Source: JAENVU01 sp038250905 (lineage in GTDB: Bacteria > Actinomycetota > Acidimicrobiia > IMCC26256 > JAENVU01). From it: a DNA stretch of 64,000 nucleotides. The stretch covers positions 36,484 through 100,483 of the forward strand of contig JBBSBV010000012.1 of NCBI GenBank assembly GCA_038250905.1, read 5' to 3'. The number at the start of each line of letters is the position of its first letter. The first letter of the stretch is position 1. Position numbers and translations under genes: made by a program. The notes under the pieces were generated by a model. It was not told where the DNA came from. It searched no databases and worked only from the letters and a program-made list of their open reading frames with translations. Below are positions 33,453-42,027 of this stretch, one piece after another.

Positions 33453-34802
33453 TCAAGCAACCAGTCGGCGGCGCCGGTGGCGGTGCGGGCGAGCGGTCGG
33501 GACGACCACGCTTCCGGGCCCGCCGTCGAAGAACCCGAGATTGGCGAAGTTGTACCCGAGCACCTGGCGCGAGTCGGCCTTGAGCCACGTGTCGAGGATG
33601 GTGGCGTACACCTGGCGGAAGTCGACGTGGTACTTGAGGTTGCCGTTGCCATCGAGGTCGTTGGTGCGTGACGGCGCACCGTAGAGACCACCCTTCACCC
33701 GTGGCCCCACCACGAAGAGCGGCGCCGCAGTCCCGTGGTCGGTCCCGGCATCCGTGTTCTCCTCGGGGCGGCGACCGAACTCCGAGAACGTCATCACCGT
33801 GACACGGTTCTGCCACGCGGGAGCCAGCGTTGCGAAGAACGCGTCGATCGCGTTGTCGATCTCCGCGAGTTGGGCCGCCTGCCCGCCGGCCTGACCCGAG
33901 TGGGTGTCGAAGCCACCGATGTTGGTGTTGAACACGCGGATCCCGAGGTTGGTGTTGATGAGCTTCGCCACCAACGTCAGCTCTCGGCCGAGGTTCGTGT
34001 TGGGGAAGGTGCCCTGGTACGCCGGCTGGATCTTCTGGGCGAGGTCGAGGGTGTCGTGCTCGACCTTGGCCGCGAGATCTCCCCACTGACCGAGGCCGGT
34101 GGCGCCGCTCGAGAACGCGGCCAGTGTGTCGAACATGCGGGCGTCGTTCGGGTCCCGGCGATCGATCCCGAACGCACCACCGAGGTTGGTCGGTAGTCCC
34201 GACGCGCGCGCCACCGATCCCACCATGTGCAGCGGGACCGACGTTCCCACGACCACGCCGTACAGGCTCTCGGCCGCCGCATTCGGCAGACCGTCGAGAT
34301 ACCGGCCGATCCACCCGGTGGCCGGTCCGGACTGGGTCGCACCGCCCCAGCCGTTCATCCAGATGCCCATGGACGTGAAGTGGCTCAGGTCGGGGTTGGC
34401 GTACCCGACGCCCTGCACGATGGCGACATCACCCTGGTCGAATCGGGCCTTGAGCTTCGGCAGCGACGGGTGGAGACCCACCCCGGTGCCGACGCTCAGC
34501 GCCGCGCCGGGCTTGATGCCGAGGTTGGGACGCAACGAGTAGTAGCGGGACTCACCCGTCGGGACCACGGTGTTCAGACCGTCGTTCCCGCCCTCCATCA
34601 TGATCAGCACGACGATGCCGTCATTGGCGCCGACCGGCGGCGCGGCGAAGGCCTCGAGGCCCGGGAGCAGGCTGCCCATCGTGGCGACACCGGCACCCGC
34701 GCCGGCCAGCTGTAGGAAGCGGCGCCGCGACATACCACCGGGGAGTTCGGCCGGTCGGGAGAGGCGGACCCGCGCGAGGTCGTCGTACTGCTCTGCGTTC
34801 AT
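33453..34802 (-). CDS. Tat-exported DUF1501 protein
   Basis: A 449-residue protein with an N-terminal twin-arginine signal: MSRRRFLQLAGAGAGVA near residue 24, followed by a hydrophobic run. The mature part is the DUF1501 domain, related to alkaline phosphatase/sulfatase folds, with VVLIMMEGGNDGLNTVVP, FTSMGIWMNGW, FSEFGRRPEEN and DHGTAAPLFVVG. DUF1501 genes usually pair with DUF1800 genes, as here (DUF1800 lies 10 bp upstream in the same operon). The role of the pair is unknown; links to extracellular polymers or redox have been suggested. The C-terminal tail is Arg/His-rich. Confidence 0.9.
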   Translation of the reverse strand: MNAEQYDDLARVRLSRPAELPGGMSRRRFLQLAGAGAGVATMGSLLPGLEAFAAPPVGANDGIVVLIMMEGGNDGLNTVVPTGESRYYSLRPNLGIKPGAALSVGTGVGLHPSLPKLKARFDQGDVAIVQGVGYANPDLSHFTSMGIWMNGWGGATQSGPATGWIGRYLDGLPNAAAESLYGVVVGTSVPLHMVGSVARASGLPTNLGGAFGIDRRDPNDARMFDTLAAFSSGATGLGQWGDLAAKVEHDTLDLAQKIQPAYQGTFPNTNLGRELTLVAKLINTNLGIRVFNTNIGGFDTHSGQAGGQAAQLAEIDNAIDAFFATLAPAWQNRVTVMTFSEFGRRPEENTDAGTDHGTAAPLFVVGPRVKGGLYGAPSRTNDLDGNGNLKYHVDFRQVYATILDTWLKADSRQVLGYNFANLGFFDGGPGSVVVPTARPHRHRRRRLVA

Positions 34803-34812
34803 CGTGGAGTCC

Positions 34813-36171
34813 TCATGCCAGGAGCACGTCGGGGGTCAGCATCATCATCGTGGTGAGGTTGATCGCCTCCCAGTCGTGCCAGGAGTACGTCGGCGCGGAC
34901 TCGGTGGCGCGCTGGGTCGCCAGCCAGTTCCGGAGGACGCCCCGGTCCCATGGGGAGACGGGGGTGATCGCCGGGTCGCGGCCGAACTTCTGGTACGCGA
35001 GGTCGATGGCCTGGTTCACGGTCATGACGAACTGGTTGGCGTTGTCACGGGCCGCGATCTCCAGCAGGAAGCCCGCGTCGTGCGCGTGCCACGTGAGGTT
35101 GCGGGCGAAGTCGGCCCGGGCCCAGAGCGCAGTGCTGTTCAGCCAGTACGCGTTGTTCTTCCACCCCGCCACGTTCGGCGGCTCGAACAACTGCTGGCCC
35201 ATGTCCTCCATCCACCACTGCGGGTTACAGTCCGCGGCGGTCTGGCCGAGCATCCGCAGGACGGTCACGATCCACTCGACCGGACCGCGTACGAGTCCCT
35301 GACGGGCGGTCGGGGAGTAGAACTCGGGCCGCAGGAAGATCGACCGCAGCAGCGTGTGGATGTCGAGGTTCGACCCGACGAAGTCGGCCTGCAGCGAGTC
35401 GAGGATCGTCGCCGAAGGGTTCGGGTAGGCGAAGAACGTCCACAACTTCTTCGCGATGAACCTCGCCGCGGTCGAGCGGTGGGGTTCGACGGTGAGGATG
35501 TGCGTGATGATGTCCGGGCCGTCCCAGTTCTTGGTCACGCCCATGAACGTCTTCGGATTGCTGTCGTGGCGCTCGGGGTAGAAGCGGTAGACGCGCGGTT
35601 CGACGTTGTAGTCCACGTTGTGACCGGTCCAGGCCCGGGCGGAGGCCACGATGTCGGCTTGCGTGTACTGATTCACCCCCAGGGTGAACAGCTCCATCAG
35701 CTCCCGCGCGAAGTTCTCGTTGGGGGTGCCCTTCTCGTTCGGGTCGTTGTCGAGGTAGATCAGCATCGCGACCTGCAGCGACATCTGTTGCACCAGCGTC
35801 TCGAATCCGCCCGTGGCGGCCGTGCGGAACAGATGGTTCTGGTCGAACATGTCGACGGCGCGCCCGACCTTGCTCACCTGGGTGGCGAAGTGTCCGTGCC
35901 AGAAGAACGCGAGCTTCTCCTGGAGCGGACGCGGGACGGTACACATGCGGTCGATCCACCACTTGGTGAGATCGACCATGCGCTCCCAGTCGCCCTTGGC
36001 CGGATCGCCGAGGCTCGCCGGCGGCGTGTCGGTCGGGTTCGACGAGAAGTCGAGCAACGAGTCGACGATCGCCGGCAGGTCCATGGGGGTGTAGGTCGCG
36101 ATCTCTGCGGGCGTCGCTTCGAAACCCGAACGGCGGAGCAAGTGCGCGACATCTGCGGCTGGCGTGGACAG
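34813..36171 (-). CDS. DUF1800 protein (probable CTG start)
   Basis: A 452-residue DUF1800 protein. The family N-terminus (D-V-A-H-L-L-R-R-S-G-F) is intact only if translation begins upstream of TTG 36141. A CTG at 36171 is in frame, preceded 5 nt upstream by a strong GAGGAGG, and gives MSTPAADVAHLLRRSGF. No ATG, GTG or TTG lies upstream in frame. Further motifs: FFWHGHFATQVSKV, LIYLDNDPNEKGTPNENFARELMELFTLG (a hallmark), WTGHN, and GPVEW, with NVAGWKNNAYWLNS near the C-terminus. It forms an operon with the Tat-exported DUF1501 protein; it shows no obvious signal peptide itself. Confidence 0.88.
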   Translation of the reverse strand: MSTPAADVAHLLRRSGFEATPAEIATYTPMDLPAIVDSLLDFSSNPTDTPPASLGDPAKGDWERMVDLTKWWIDRMCTVPRPLQEKLAFFWHGHFATQVSKVGRAVDMFDQNHLFRTAATGGFETLVQQMSLQVAMLIYLDNDPNEKGTPNENFARELMELFTLGVNQYTQADIVASARAWTGHNVDYNVEPRVYRFYPERHDSNPKTFMGVTKNWDGPDIITHILTVEPHRSTAARFIAKKLWTFFAYPNPSATILDSLQADFVGSNLDIHTLLRSIFLRPEFYSPTARQGLVRGPVEWIVTVLRMLGQTAADCNPQWWMEDMGQQLFEPPNVAGWKNNAYWLNSTALWARADFARNLTWHAHDAGFLLEIAARDNANQFVMTVNQAIDLAYQKFGRDPAITPVSPWDRGVLRNWLATQRATESAPTYSWHDWEAINLTTMMMLTPDVLLA

Positions 36172-36259
36172 GGGGTCCTCCTCGACGGTCGTTCCCGCTT
36201 CGGAGGTATCGACGGCCGAGATGAGATTTCTTGAACCGTTTGCGTGATTCTCGAGCGGC

Positions 36260-37813
36260 CTAGACCTCGGAAGGACTCACGTCGTCGAGTGACCGACCAG
36301 AGGACTCCGGCAGGTGCGGCAGGAGGAAGACCGCCGCGAGCACCGGCGCGATGCCACACACGGCGATCGCACCGCCGAGGCTGCCGATCTGGTCCCGCAG
36401 CACGCTGGTGAGGAGGAACCCGGTCACCGATCCGAGCACCGAGCAGATCAGCAGGATGCCGTTCGCGGTGCCGCGGACTTCGGTCGCGAAGAGCTCGGCG
36501 TCCATCGCGCCGACGCTCAAGGTGCCGGACGCGCCGGCGATGATCCCGATGCTCGACGCGATCCAGAGGATCGGACCCGTGCTCAGGAAGAAGACCATGC
36601 TGAGCCCGGTCCCCACCAGCAGGCCGATGATCGCGACCGGCCGGCGGCCTCGGGATTCGGCCAGCTTTCCGGCCAGGAGGATGCCCGCCAGTCCGGGAAT
36701 CCCGTTGGTCACCGCCTTGAACCCGGCGATCGAACTCCCGGAGAACCCGCGCTCGTGCTCGAGGTAGCGGTTGGTGAACTGCGCCGACGGTGCGCTGAAC
36801 ACATTGGAAAGGAAGCCGAGCCCGGCGAGCAACGCGAGACGGCGCCCGTAGCTGCGGTCCAGCACCTCGCGCAGGCGCCCTCGATCCTTGGTCCGGGCCG
36901 CGAGCGAGCCGTACCGGCGCGTCTCCGGAAGCTGGCGGGCGAGGCGGGGCACCAACACGGCGATCACCGCCGCGACACCGAAGGCGATCCGCCAGGTGTC
37001 GCGACCCAGGTCGGCAATCGGGAGCAGGGCGACCGAGAGCGCATACCCCGCACCGGCCGCGAGCCCGAGCATCGCGATCGAGAACGCCCGCGCGCCGTCC
37101 GGAGCCTCCTCCACCACCGCGATACCGCCCACGATCAATGCCGTGTTCACTCCCGCACGCACCACGATCTGGGCGGCCGTCAGCAACGCGAAGGTCGGTG
37201 CCACCGCGCTGAGGAGGCTGCCGAGACAGATGGCGAGCAGCGAGCCGAGGAGCACCCGGCGCCGGCCGATTCGGTCGGCCAGGGCCGCGGCGAACAGCGC
37301 GAACAGCGCGCCGAACCGGGTGATCGCGGCGGCGTCGGCCAGGCCCGAGTCACTGACCCGGAACGTGGTGGCGATCGCGTTGGCGAACTGACCGAACAGC
37401 GCCGCTGCGAAACCGGTGAGCGTGCCCATGAAGCACACCGCCGCGAGGAGTCCGGCCTGTTCCCCTTCGAAGCCCGACGGCGGCGTGAGCGGCGAGAGGC
37501 GTGGCCGCGTGGGCGGCGGCGTGCCGGCGATCTCGGCGTCGATCGCCGCCGCGCTCCAGGTCAAGGACCGGCGACGCGCGTTCCGTTCGACCAGCGAGAA
37601 GAACCAGCCGAAGTACGGGATCGCCTGACCGTGCTCGGCCACCAGCGTCAACTCGGTCCCGGTCCCCGCGGCGGCCGCCGTGACCACCAGCGTTCCGTTC
37701 GGGTCGGCCGCCAGCGCACCGCGGCCGTCGGCGTCGAGATCGAGCGCGCGGCGCGCGTGGGCGAGCGCCTCGACGGGGGCGGCATCGAGATGGATTCGCT
37801 CCTGCCGCTGCAC
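36260..37813 (-). CDS. MFS transporter with an extra N-terminal domain
   Basis: A 517-residue protein. About residues 125-510 form a major facilitator with twelve hydrophobic segments, ADRIGRRRVLLGS after helix 2 and an equivalent GKLAESRGRRPVAIIG in the second half. The first ~100 residues are soluble (TGTELTLVAEHGQAIPYFGWFFSLVERNARRR) and look like a SRPBCC/START-type fragment, then a Pro-rich linker. The transported substrate is unknown. The GTG start 37813 follows TAGCAT by 8 nt. It stands alone, divergent from bcp. Confidence 0.82.
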   Translation of the reverse strand: MQRQERIHLDAAPVEALAHARRALDLDADGRGALAADPNGTLVVTAAAAGTGTELTLVAEHGQAIPYFGWFFSLVERNARRRSLTWSAAAIDAEIAGTPPPTRPRLSPLTPPSGFEGEQAGLLAAVCFMGTLTGFAAALFGQFANAIATTFRVSDSGLADAAAITRFGALFALFAAALADRIGRRRVLLGSLLAICLGSLLSAVAPTFALLTAAQIVVRAGVNTALIVGGIAVVEEAPDGARAFSIAMLGLAAGAGYALSVALLPIADLGRDTWRIAFGVAAVIAVLVPRLARQLPETRRYGSLAARTKDRGRLREVLDRSYGRRLALLAGLGFLSNVFSAPSAQFTNRYLEHERGFSGSSIAGFKAVTNGIPGLAGILLAGKLAESRGRRPVAIIGLLVGTGLSMVFFLSTGPILWIASSIGIIAGASGTLSVGAMDAELFATEVRGTANGILLICSVLGSVTGFLLTSVLRDQIGSLGGAIAVCGIAPVLAAVFLLPHLPESSGRSLDDVSPSEV

Positions 37814-37866
37814 GACGCGGCATGCTACGGGTCGTTCCGATCACACCGATGCACCGGAGGCACCGA

Positions 37867-38337
37867 ATGGCTCAGCTCGAGGTTGGCGACCGCGCTCCTG
37901 CGTTCACCCTGGTGGACCAGTCGGGGGCGAAGGTGAAGCTCACCGACTTCAAGGGCAAGAAGGTCGTCCTGTACTTCTACCCGAAGGCCGATACGCCCGG
38001 ATGCACCACGCAGAGCTGTGAAATGCGGGACCACCGCAAAGATCTGGCCAAGCTCGGCGCCGACGTGTTCGGGATCTCGCCCGACGCACCGTCCAAGCAG
38101 GCGAAGTTCGACGCCAAGTACTCCCTCGGTTTCCCGCTCCTCGCCGACGAGGACCACGCGGTCGCCGAGAAGTACGGCGCGTGGGGCGAGAAGTCAATGT
38201 ACGGCCGCAAGTACATGGGCATCGTCCGCTCGGCCTTCGTGATCGACGAGAAGGGCAAGATCGCCGGCGCCTTCTACAAGGTCAGCCCGAAGGACACTTT
38301 TCGCAAGGCGGAGGCCGTGCTGAAGACGCTGGGCTGA
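37867..38337 (+). CDS. bcp: Peroxiredoxin Bcp/PrxQ
   Basis: A 156-residue thiol peroxidase that reduces peroxides with thioredoxin-type donors. The peroxidatic Cys46 and resolving Cys51 lie in DTPGCTTQSCEMRD, the PrxQ arrangement. VVLYFYPKADTPG and RSAFVIDEKGKI are conserved. ATG 37867 has GGAGG 7-8 nt upstream; the longer reading from 37822 is rejected. A TACGGG element at 37826-37831 could serve as -10 with a 40-nt leader. Confidence 0.94.
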   Translation: MAQLEVGDRAPAFTLVDQSGAKVKLTDFKGKKVVLYFYPKADTPGCTTQSCEMRDHRKDLAKLGADVFGISPDAPSKQAKFDAKYSLGFPLLADEDHAVAEKYGAWGEKSMYGRKYMGIVRSAFVIDEKGKIAGAFYKVSPKDTFRKAEAVLKTLG

Positions 38338-38397
38338 CCCGCGTCTCCCGACGAGGCCGTGTTTGCAACCGCATCGGAGGTGTGGTCCCATACGGCC

Positions 38398-38916
38398 ATG
38401 GGCGGGCGGTCACAACTCAGGTCGGTGTTGATGGTCGCCCTGGTCGCCGTGTCGGCCGCGTGTGGAAACGGCAGCAACGGTGCCGGCGGAAACGTCGCCA
38501 GCAGCTCGACCACGACAACGCAGGCCGCACGCCGGGAACGCACTGCCGTTGACGGAGTCATCGACGAAATCGTGCGAAGTCAGGGCCTGCTTACTCCCGC
38601 CCCCGGTACGACCGATGGCGAACTCACCGTTCGAATGATGGTGACTTCGCGCGACTTGAAGGGGGCGGCCAACCAACTGCGCCGCCCTGACCTCGGCGTC
38701 CCCGAGTCCGCGGCCGAGCCGACACGTATGGCCCTCTCCACCATGGCAGCGGCGCTTGATGCCGCCATCTCGTGCAGGCAAACCCACCTCGGCACCGAAT
38801 GCGAGCCCGCGAAGTCGCTCGTTCGTGATCGCGCCAGCGCGCTTGGCGACGCGCTGGTGGTCTTGATCCCGTACGGCACGCGATCCGCCGGCGAGATCAG
38901 CCAGCGTCGGGGCTAG
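38398..38916 (+). CDS. Putative lipoprotein, hypothetical
   Basis: A 172-residue product with an N-terminal hydrophobic stretch (LRSVLMVALVAVSAAC) ending in a Cys that may be a lipid-attachment site; the lipobox S-A-A-C is imperfect because Leu/Val is expected at -3. A Ser/Thr-rich linker follows, including four Thr in a row. The remainder is helical with two further Cys (C-R-Q-T-H-L-G-T-E-C) that could form a disulfide. No family recognised. ATG 38398 begins the signal-like sequence. The last 4 bp overlap fabI on the opposite strand. Base composition is slightly lower in GC than its neighbours. Confidence 0.58.
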   Translation: MGGRSQLRSVLMVALVAVSAACGNGSNGAGGNVASSSTTTTQAARRERTAVDGVIDEIVRSQGLLTPAPGTTDGELTVRMMVTSRDLKGAANQLRRPDLGVPESAAEPTRMALSTMAAALDAAISCRQTHLGTECEPAKSLVRDRASALGDALVVLIPYGTRSAGEISQRRG

Positions 38917-39671
38917 GCACCGATGGCGTGGAACCCACCGTCGACGTGCACCATCTCGCCCGTCGTCGCGGGAAACCAGTCCGACAGCAACGCGATCACG
39001 CCCTTCGCCGCGGGTTCGGTGTCGCGGATGTCCCAACCGAGCGGCGCGCGCTGAGCCCACACGTCCTCGAAGTGTTCGAACCCGGGAATCGACCGCGCGG
39101 CCAAGGTTCGCAACGGCCCCGCCGACACGAGGTTCACCCGGATCTTGCGGGGCCCGAGTTCGCGAGCGAGGTAACGGGCCGTCGACTCGAACGCGGCTTT
39201 CGCCACGCCCATCCAGTCGTAGACCGGCCACGCCTTGTCCTGGTTGTCGAAGTCGAGGCCCACGATCGCGCCACCGTCGTGAAGCCGGGGGAGCGCCGCG
39301 ACCGCGAGCGCCTTCAGCGAATAGGCCGACACCTGCATCGCGATCGCCACGTCCTCCCACGGCGCGTCGAGGAACCCACCGCCGAGACACGACGGCGGTG
39401 CGAACCCGATCGCGTGCACCACGCCGTCGAGATCGAACGGGAGGCGGTCGGACAACGCGGCGAGGTCGTCGGCATCGGCGACGTCGAGTTGGATGATCTC
39501 CGGGGTCTCCGGCAACCGACGCGCGGCACGCTGGGTGAGGCTCATCACCCGACCGAACGACGAGAGCACCACCTCGGCACCCTGTTCCTGGGCAAGGCGG
39601 GCGACTGCATACGCGATCGACGAGTCGTTGAGCACCCCGGTGACGAGGAGCTTCTTGCCGTCGAGCAGCAT
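38913..39671 (-). CDS. fabI: Enoyl-[acyl-carrier-protein] reductase (FabI/InhA type)
   Basis: A 252-residue SDR-fold enzyme for the last step of each fatty acid elongation cycle. It shows the FabI-specific nucleotide motif LVTGVLNDSSIAYAVA instead of the usual TGxxxGIG, HAIGFAPP, and Y-D-W-M-G-V-A-K, the Y-x6-K catalytic pair. NLVSAGPLRTLAARSIPGF is close to InhA. The start ATG shares a base with the fabF stop (TGATG). The family is the isoniazid/triclosan target. Confidence 0.93.
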   Translation of the reverse strand: MLLDGKKLLVTGVLNDSSIAYAVARLAQEQGAEVVLSSFGRVMSLTQRAARRLPETPEIIQLDVADADDLAALSDRLPFDLDGVVHAIGFAPPSCLGGGFLDAPWEDVAIAMQVSAYSLKALAVAALPRLHDGGAIVGLDFDNQDKAWPVYDWMGVAKAAFESTARYLARELGPRKIRVNLVSAGPLRTLAARSIPGFEHFEDVWAQRAPLGWDIRDTEPAAKGVIALLSDWFPATTGEMVHVDGGFHAIGA

Positions 39672-40924
39672 CAGCCGGCCGGGACGATGACGAGCGTCGC
39701 GTTGTGTCCGCCGAACCCGAACGAGTTCGACAGGACGGGCGCGCGGTCGATGGTGCGGGCGGCGCCGTGGACGACATCCAGCGGCATCACGTCGTCGGCC
39801 GTCTGGTCGTGGTTGGCGACCGGGGGCACAAGCCCTTCGCGGGCGGCCCGGAGCGCCATGATCGCCTCGACCGCACCAGCAGCGCCGATGAGGTGACCGG
39901 TGACGCCCTTGCCCGCCGTGACTGGCGGGGGAGTGTCACCGAACACCTTGCGGATCGCCTCGGATTCCGCGGCGTCGTTCAACTCGGTCGACGTGCCGTG
40001 GGCATTGATGTGGCCGATGGCGGAGGGGTCGAATGCCGCGTCGGCGAGGGCGAGTTGCATGCACGCCGCCGCACCCGCTCCACCCTGGGAGGGCGCGGTG
40101 ATGTGGAAGGCGTCGGAGTTCGTCCCGTAGCCCGCGATCTCGCCGTAGACCCGCGCACCACGGGCGGCGGCGAGGTCGGCCCGTTCGAGGACCAGGAACG
40201 CGGCACCTTCGCCCATCACAAAACCGTCGCGGGCCTGGTCGAACGGCCGCGACGCGAGTTCGGGCTCGTCGTTGCGCTTGCTGAGCGCGCCCATCCGCGC
40301 GAAGGCGGCCACGGCGGGAGCCATCAAGGTCGCCTCGGTACCGCCCGCCATCACGACGTCGGCGGTGCCGTCGCGGATGATGCGCGCCGCTTCGCCGATC
40401 GCGTTCGCACTCGCGGCGCACGCGGTGGTGATGCACAACATCGGACCGGTCCAGCCGAAGTGGATGCCGATCATCCCGGCGGTCGAGTTGGGCATCATCA
40501 TCGGCACGAAGAACGGGCTCACCCGCTCGGGTCCCTTGTCGAGATAGACCCGGGTCTGTTCCTCGAGCGTGATCAGACCACCGATCCCGGTACCGGCCAC
40601 CACCGCGCATCGGGCCGGGTCGGCACCGATCGCACCGGCGTCGGCCAACGCGTCTGCCGCCGCGGCGAACCCGAGTTGGGCGCCGCGGTCGACCCGGCGG
40701 CTCTCCTTGGGACCCAGGTACGCGACCGGATCGAAGTCGAGGACCTCGCACCCGAAGCGCACGGGGAGCGCCGATGCGTCGAACCGTCGGATCGGCGCGG
40801 CGGTCGATCGGGCCGCGAGCATCGCCGCCCAGTTCGCGTCGGGGCCTACCCCGGCGGGCGTGTGCATGCCCATGCCGGTGACGACCACCCTCGGCCTGCC
40901 CCGGTGGTCGGTCCACTCCGTCAT
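39671..40924 (-). CDS. fabF: Beta-ketoacyl-ACP synthase II
   Basis: A 417-residue condensing enzyme of the thiolase fold. The catalytic Cys169 lies in ITTACAASANAIG, the two His in NAHGTSTELND and GVTGHLIGAAGA, and NSFGFGGHNA closes the protein. VVVTGMGMHTPAGVG is the KAS II N-terminus. It elongates acyl-ACP with malonyl-ACP. The gene follows acpP by 22 bp and runs into fabI, so the three are probably one transcript. Confidence 0.95.
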   Translation of the reverse strand: MTEWTDHRGRPRVVVTGMGMHTPAGVGPDANWAAMLAARSTAAPIRRFDASALPVRFGCEVLDFDPVAYLGPKESRRVDRGAQLGFAAAADALADAGAIGADPARCAVVAGTGIGGLITLEEQTRVYLDKGPERVSPFFVPMMMPNSTAGMIGIHFGWTGPMLCITTACAASANAIGEAARIIRDGTADVVMAGGTEATLMAPAVAAFARMGALSKRNDEPELASRPFDQARDGFVMGEGAAFLVLERADLAAARGARVYGEIAGYGTNSDAFHITAPSQGGAGAAACMQLALADAAFDPSAIGHINAHGTSTELNDAAESEAIRKVFGDTPPPVTAGKGVTGHLIGAAGAVEAIMALRAAREGLVPPVANHDQTADDVMPLDVVHGAARTIDRAPVLSNSFGFGGHNATLVIVPAG

Positions 40925-40946
40925 CGCGTGCTCGGTCCCGCTTCGC

Positions 40947-41198
40947 TCATGACAACGCCGCCGCCTTGGCCAACACGAGGTCGACCGCGTTCCCGACCGT
41001 GGCGACGCCTTCGAGGTCCTCCTCGGGGATCGAGACGTCGAATCGCTCTTCCAGCCCCATCACGAGTTCCACCAGGTCGAGCGAATCGGCATCGAGGTCC
41101 TCGGCGAAGCGGGCAGATTCCACGACCGCGGCGGGATCCACACTCAGGACCTCGACTGCCACCTCGCGAATCGCGTCCAGCGCAACCTGACGCTCCAT
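40947..41198 (-). CDS. acpP: Acyl carrier protein
   Basis: An 83-residue ACP. Ser39 in DADSLDLVELVM is the 4'-phosphopantetheine site. The small acidic four-helix pattern (EDLDADSLDLVELVMGLEERFDVSIPEEDLEGVATVGNAV, given here in short pieces only as EDLDADSLD and IPEEDLEGVATVG) is typical. The ATG 41198 has GGAG about 9 nt upstream. It carries the growing chain for the neighbouring Fab enzymes. Confidence 0.95.
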   Translation of the reverse strand: MERQVALDAIREVAVEVLSVDPAAVVESARFAEDLDADSLDLVELVMGLEERFDVSIPEEDLEGVATVGNAVDLVLAKAAALS

Positions 41199-41280
41199 GT
41201 TCGATCACTCCTTTGGTGTCGTCGGCGACGACGTGTGGTCCACGTTGTAGCCGAATCGGGCCACCTCGGGTCGGACCAGA

Positions 41281-42027
41281 TCAGAAGCCCATGCCCAATC
41301 CGCCGTCCACCGGAATCAACGCCCCGGTGATGTAGCCGGCCGCGTCCGACGCGAGGAAGACGATGGCGGCTGCGCACTCCTCCGGATTGCCCGGCCGCCC
41401 GAGGGGCACCAGGGACGCCACCCCTTCGAGCCAGGCCTCACCCATCGCGGCGGTCATGTCGGTCGCGATCGGTCCCGGCGCCACCACATTGCAGGTGATC
41501 GACCGACTCGCGAGTTCCCGGGCCGTCGAGCGGGTGAGCCCGAGGAGCCCCGCCTTCGCGGACGCGTAGTTGGCCTGACCGGGCCCGCCGAGATGCGCGA
41601 CCACGGATCCCACGTTGATGATCCGCCCGAACCGGGCCCGCATCATCTTGGGCGTCGCGCGACGCATCGTGTGAAATGCACCCGTCAGGTTCACGGCGAT
41701 GACGCGGTCCCACTGATCGTCGCCCATACGGACCAGGAGCCCGTCACCGGTGACCCCGGCGTTGTTCACCAGGACTTCCACCGCGCCGAGCTCGGCCTCG
41801 ATCGCCCCGAACGCGGCGTCGACCGACGCGGTCTCGGCCACGTCGACCACCACGGCCAGGCCGGTGCCGCCGGCCGCGGTGATCGCGTCGACGGTCTCCT
41901 GTGCTGCGTTCGCATCGGAGGCATACCCGACCGCGACTCGTGCGCCGGCGCCGGCGAGCGCCACCGCGGTGGCCCGACCGATACCCCGCGACGCGCCGGT
42001 GACGAACGCGACCCGACCCGACGTCAT
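41281..42027 (-). CDS. fabG: 3-oxoacyl-ACP reductase
   Basis: A 248-residue SDR that reduces 3-ketoacyl-ACP with NADPH. TGASRGIGRAT binds the cofactor, NNAGVTGDGLLVRM is the FabG-type NNAG segment, and the triad is Ser in NVGSVVAHLG with Y-A-S-A-K. The C-terminus GALIPVDGGLGM is conserved. The ATG overlaps the fabD stop (ATGA). acpP follows 82 bp downstream. Confidence 0.94.
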   Translation of the reverse strand: MTSGRVAFVTGASRGIGRATAVALAGAGARVAVGYASDANAAQETVDAITAAGGTGLAVVVDVAETASVDAAFGAIEAELGAVEVLVNNAGVTGDGLLVRMGDDQWDRVIAVNLTGAFHTMRRATPKMMRARFGRIINVGSVVAHLGGPGQANYASAKAGLLGLTRSTARELASRSITCNVVAPGPIATDMTAAMGEAWLEGVASLVPLGRPGNPEECAAAIVFLASDAAGYITGALIPVDGGLGMGF

